Shown here one piece after another: positions 60,092 through 64,000 of a stretch of DNA of 64,000 nt; within the stretch, counting starts at the first letter, position 1; the number at the start of each line of letters is the position of its first letter. The translations under genes and the position numbers were made by a program. Source of the DNA: Nemania diffusa (lineage: Eukaryota > Ascomycota > Sordariomycetes > Xylariales > Xylariaceae); NCBI GenBank assembly GCA_038501195.1, contig JBBPUQ010000011.1, positions 1,178,001 to 1,242,000 of the forward strand, in the 5' to 3' direction. A model generated the notes under the pieces. It did not search any database. It saw only the letters and a program-made list of their open reading frames with translations, and was not told where the DNA came from.

Positions 60092-63000
60092 TTGCCCATT
60101 ATCTTTTGGTGTGGCTGGCTATCCTTGAAACTCCAAGTCCATTCTGTTTCGTCTTCTTTTTTTACCCTCTAGCTCAAAGAAAGGTCTTTTTTTGAACCAT
60201 GTGCAAGTGAGAGATAAGATAATGGATAGATAGGTGCCTTAGGTGCCTAGCGGGCTTGTCTTATCTACTACCTGCCTAGGCAGGGTACAGAATAATTGGA
60301 AAAAGGAGGGGAGTAATGATTTTGTTAATCCTCAAGATAGCTGTGCAGGCCTTGAGAACGTTGGTGATATAGATTAGGTAGTGTGCATTGTTCCTATGTC
60401 GATGCCTAGATAGTTAATCACTTTGGCGAGTTTTAAGGTTAATAACCTGGTCGCTGATCACCACCTGTGGATTTCGAGGCTCGGCTTAGCCCGTGTCAGC
60501 TAGGGAGTTTAAGTTTAAGAAGGTACAATAATAGCCTATGGTAACCAATTAGGCACTTCACTGTAGGTAGGGCTGGCAGATCGCGATAATACTATAGATA
60601 GGGCGGAACTCACCGAGCAAGCCCGATGCAGAAGCGTCACGTGAAGCTGCAACTAGCCACGTGAGATAGTTGGCAAGAGGTAGGACCTGGTAGGTATACA
60701 TATACGTACCTATCTAATGTAGCCTGTAGATGGAGAACCTACCTAGATCTACGCAGTATTGTATGCTAAAAATACCCTATTAGCATTTAATAGTCGAATA
60801 ATCAAGAGCCATACTCGTACCTATGTAGGTAGATACCTGCTGTAACATCTCTTGTCCACCATCTCAATACCACTTGGGTTGTCGCAATCGTCGATCCCGC
60901 TCCGATCAAGTGCCGCGACCAGGTCATACTGCCATACTCTTTTGGAGCAATGTGAGCAATGTTTTCCACAGATTCTGCTATGACGTCGACAAGCCAGGAT
61001 TGAACAGAGTTTGAACCCTGCACAGGATCTTGCCGCGCTCGGGACGCTACGCCTTGTCTTAGGTATCAAGATCCACATGTCTGGAATCTGAGCATCTGGC
61101 CAGAAACCTGGGCATATGGAACTATTCATAAACACTTGTCAGCCGTTCCCGAAGTTCATGATGGGCAAGCCGTCAACGGAGTTAATCAGTTGATCTGCCA
61201 CTCACCCCAACACTTGGGACAGCACTGTTTTATCTCGAGACGATCACTAGAAGTTAATGTCTAGCCCTGGCCAGATGACCGTAACAATGTAATCCACATC
61301 GATTACATATGTCATTGTCTGATATTCGCTAAGAGACGGACGACAACGTCGCCAAGCCAAAAACCAAGGCTGCTGGCATATGTTGGAACCTGGCTTCAAC
61401 TGCCGTTGAGCCCCATTCTCAATCCTGTTATTGCCTTTCAACTGTGCTCGACAGGTTCTCTAGTGCTCAACGCGATGTTGAGTTACCAACATCCGCGATC
61501 GGCCTGTTTTGGTGGTTTGATGTGTTTGCTTCATCCCTCCCATCAGGACCGAGACATGACTAGTGAAGGTTGGACCCCGGCCTAAGGGCATGCGTATCGC
61601 AGCCTTCTCGCCCCTTTTCTTCCGGTTCCTTTGGGATTTGCAAGGGAAAGGCTCCACTTAGATATTGCACTCACTGGTTTTAGTCATCTAGGGAAACCCA
61701 GGGTCAGCGAGATCAGAGACATAGAAACCGGCAATAGTATCTTGGGAATGCTGCGGTAATAGCATCAATCTCTTTTGCCGGTATGTAACATCGTTATTCC
61801 AGTATGAAGAAAATCGGAACGGACCATATATTGATGCTCATCTTGCAGACTAGTATGGAATGTATATGCAGATACTCAATCCCTGCTGTACGGGGCCTTC
61901 CGCTCCCAGAAAGGAGCTGCAAAGAAGTTCGATTCTTGCATATGGCACACTGTCCGTCGAATATGGTCCGCAATACATGCATCAGACAATACTATCGACG
62001 AAGCCGATCCGGGTTATCTATTATTGAAACTGTCCATTCAGTGGGAAAGACGCAAACAAACTAGGTCTGAATCGGGTTGGAAGTGATTTAGATGGTAAAC
62101 TATTGCTGGTACGATCGTACAAACAGCGAGAACACTCGCATATTCTAACCATTCACGGAGTCTATTCGGTCCCCGTGTGATCCATTTTCAAGGATAAGGC
62201 CTGAAGGGGATGGCATTTGCTATATCATCTTGGCTTCTATCGTTTCAAGGGAGGTTCATTCATAGCCATCTGCCACGATTAAGCGCATGCTTACCACTGA
62301 GGCCGAGGGACCCATATTCTTCCGAGCGAAGAGGGAACAACCACGTCACATGGAAATTCGACGCAGGCTGGCTAGATCGTAATGCCGCGAATTTCAACAT
62401 GGGCTTTACTGAAAAGCTACTAGCACAATGCCGTCGTGGCGTGGCTCGGGCTCGGTATCGATACCCCGGGGGGCTGGGACGCAATGACGGTGCGTGAGCG
62501 TTCCTTCGGTTGAAAGAGCGGTGAGGCTCTTTGTGGAGGTGATTGGCAACTAGGAAGTTAAGCCACGGCCATCTCCATGCAAATCAGGAACGATAAGGAA
62601 CCCCACTACAGAGGTTGGCTTCACGATTTACCAATTCACAGTTATACCTCTGGCGTCGTCTTGAAAAACTCTTACATCGCTCTAGCTACCACTGTCTTGC
62701 ATTTGGGTCAGAGTCAGGCTGTCATATGGGCGTTCTGTGCGAGCCGTCACGGCTCACTCCTTACTCTACCGTTGAGTTGGGGGCGGTGGAAGGGGGAGGG
62801 GTATAGGTAGGCAGTTGATGATGCCTTAAGAGCTGAGAACCGATGGTGGTTAGGCTTGTGTATGACAGCTGTACCATCTATCCCAATGCCAAGCATTTAT
62901 ACGGCATCAACCGACTTCATCTCATTGAATTCTACAATATCGCCCGTGACTTGTTGTCTAAGGCTGTCTAGCACCTGAGCAATCAAGATCTCCCTTACTG

Positions 63001-64000
63001 GAGTGTATTTATGATGGCGAGGCGTCCCCGGAGAGTGAATGTTGCGGGACAGCGTACGCTCGTGATGACAACGGAGTTGCTTATTATTGACCTCGTGTCG
63101 GTATGATATGAGTCTAGGAAACCGTGTACCAGAACATATACAATTCATTTTGAACTTGCATAGGTAGCCATTGCTGGAGATACTAGGCTCACGTTCATGT
63201 ACACGGAACTTACGAGTCCAGTTGTTTATATCCATTAACTAAAGCAAAGGAGGAGTCATTTTCTTCGCGGAACTACATATGTATGTTACAGGGTGTACAG
63301 TAGGATTGCTATGCAGGACTGATACATACTGTACGGTCGAGGTAGCCACACAGCCACACACAACAAGGTCCTATCTAAATACGCAGTAGGTGAGCCAACC
63401 AACCTGCACGAACTAGCAAATTGTGAGATTCGCTGGCTACAACCTTGATATGGCAACATCGAGTTTTGGAGTAGCTAGACGCAAAACTACAACTTACGGA
63501 TTACAATCGGATCTTCTCTAACGTATGTAATTCGACGGAGTGGGTTTTTAGGAAGCCCACGATGGCTGATGGAGAAAAATATACGTAAACCCATACCAAT
63601 TATCTCGTTCAGCATAAGAATCGCGTTGGGGGTTTTGGGGGTGTCAACCAGAAATAGGAAATTGGCCGCCACAAGACGCGCATGGTAATTCTGGTATTCA
63701 ATTGCCATTCGTTCACGGTTCGCGATATAAGCAACGGGCGTCCTACACCGTGTCCATTGCTACGGGGGCCGGTTGCTCTAAGTGCTCTAACGTCCGGACA
63801 AGTGTTCAGCGACGGGCCAGGGTCCGCAGACCGCCCAGGGTCGGTCGCTATGCCACGTCCTCTCTCTCTAGGCGTGGATGGCAGCAAAAGCTACAGTACA
63901 GCACTGGAAGGGGGTGTCGGCGCACGAAAGCCGCGCGTGACTACATTCGCGAAAGCGCATGATGACTCTTTGGTCGAGGGCGACAGGTGGGTATTGTAAG
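60092..64000. other. Gene-poor 3.9 kb end of window
   Basis: Open frames of 60-112 codons occur on both strands (for example 60821-61135 and 62897-63235, minus; 62210-62497 and 63682-63999, plus), overlapping one another and without recognisable domains. TAGGTA/TACCTA words are again frequent at 60220-60290 and 60690-60750. The GC-richer stretch at 63700-64000 might belong to a gene that continues beyond the window, but nothing in it could be identified. Confidence 0.35.

Noticed and set aside
1..64000. A biosynthetic gene cluster around the tyrosinase and the SnoaL-like protein
   Set aside because: No polyketide synthase, NRPS, terpene cyclase, P450 or cluster transcription factor is present; the two genes are 5.5 kb apart with the HET pseudogene between.

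Overview
The window is nuclear DNA from a filamentous ascomycete, most likely a Sordariomycete. Genes carry short GT-AG introns (47-155 nt), several with CTAAC-type branch sites. Recognisable proteins are fungal forms: glycogenin with its long Pro-rich tail, HRD1, a class I alpha-1,2-mannosidase, a cAMP-receptor-like GPCR, a HET-domain protein, tyrosinase and a zinc-finger/ankyrin protein. One 3.3 kb transposon has decayed to almost pure A+T, which suggests repeat-induced point mutation (RIP). No bacterial operons, CRISPR arrays or phage genes are seen.

Layout. 0-2.2 kb: intergenic, with dense TACCTA/AGGTA-type sequence. 2.25-4.27 kb: a four-exon methyltransferase-like gene. 4.3-10.8 kb: gene-poor, with two solo LTRs, a hAT-type MITE and one copy of a 290 bp dispersed repeat. 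10.8-12.2 kb: GPCR (minus). 12.2-18.4 kb: gene-poor, with an intron-containing tRNA-Arg and the second 290 bp repeat in inverted orientation. 18.4-21.2 kb: glycogenin (minus) with a frameshifted C-terminus. 21.585-24.918 kb: RIP-decayed Tc1/mariner element with intact 114 bp terminal inverted repeats, TA target duplication and an internal GC-richer island. 26.9-36.8 kb: conserved core with a CDF metal transporter (minus), GH47 mannosidase (minus), HRD1 (plus) and an NTF2/SnoaL-like protein (minus). 38-49.3 kb: accessory-looking block with a HET gene broken by a second MITE copy, a tyrosinase and a zinc-finger/ankyrin protein. 49.6-50.8 kb: ribokinase (minus). 51-64 kb: mostly non-coding, with a Tc1 transposase N-terminal relic, one acidic protein carrying an RVxF-like motif, and tRNA-Ala/tRNA-Glu genes with a tRNA half between them.

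How the genes relate. I see no single pathway. The housekeeping genes fall into ER protein quality control (mannosidase and HRD1, about 1.3 kb apart, divergent), carbon storage (glycogenin), sugar salvage (ribokinase), metal homeostasis (CDF) and signalling (GPCR). The 38-49 kb block (HET, tyrosinase, zinc-finger/ankyrin) has the non-self-recognition and defence flavour of fungal accessory regions. The most informative structures are the transposon insertions with exact target-site duplications, especially the one that splits the HET gene. Exon boundaries were deduced by reading splice sites and checking that phases join; none has transcript support here.
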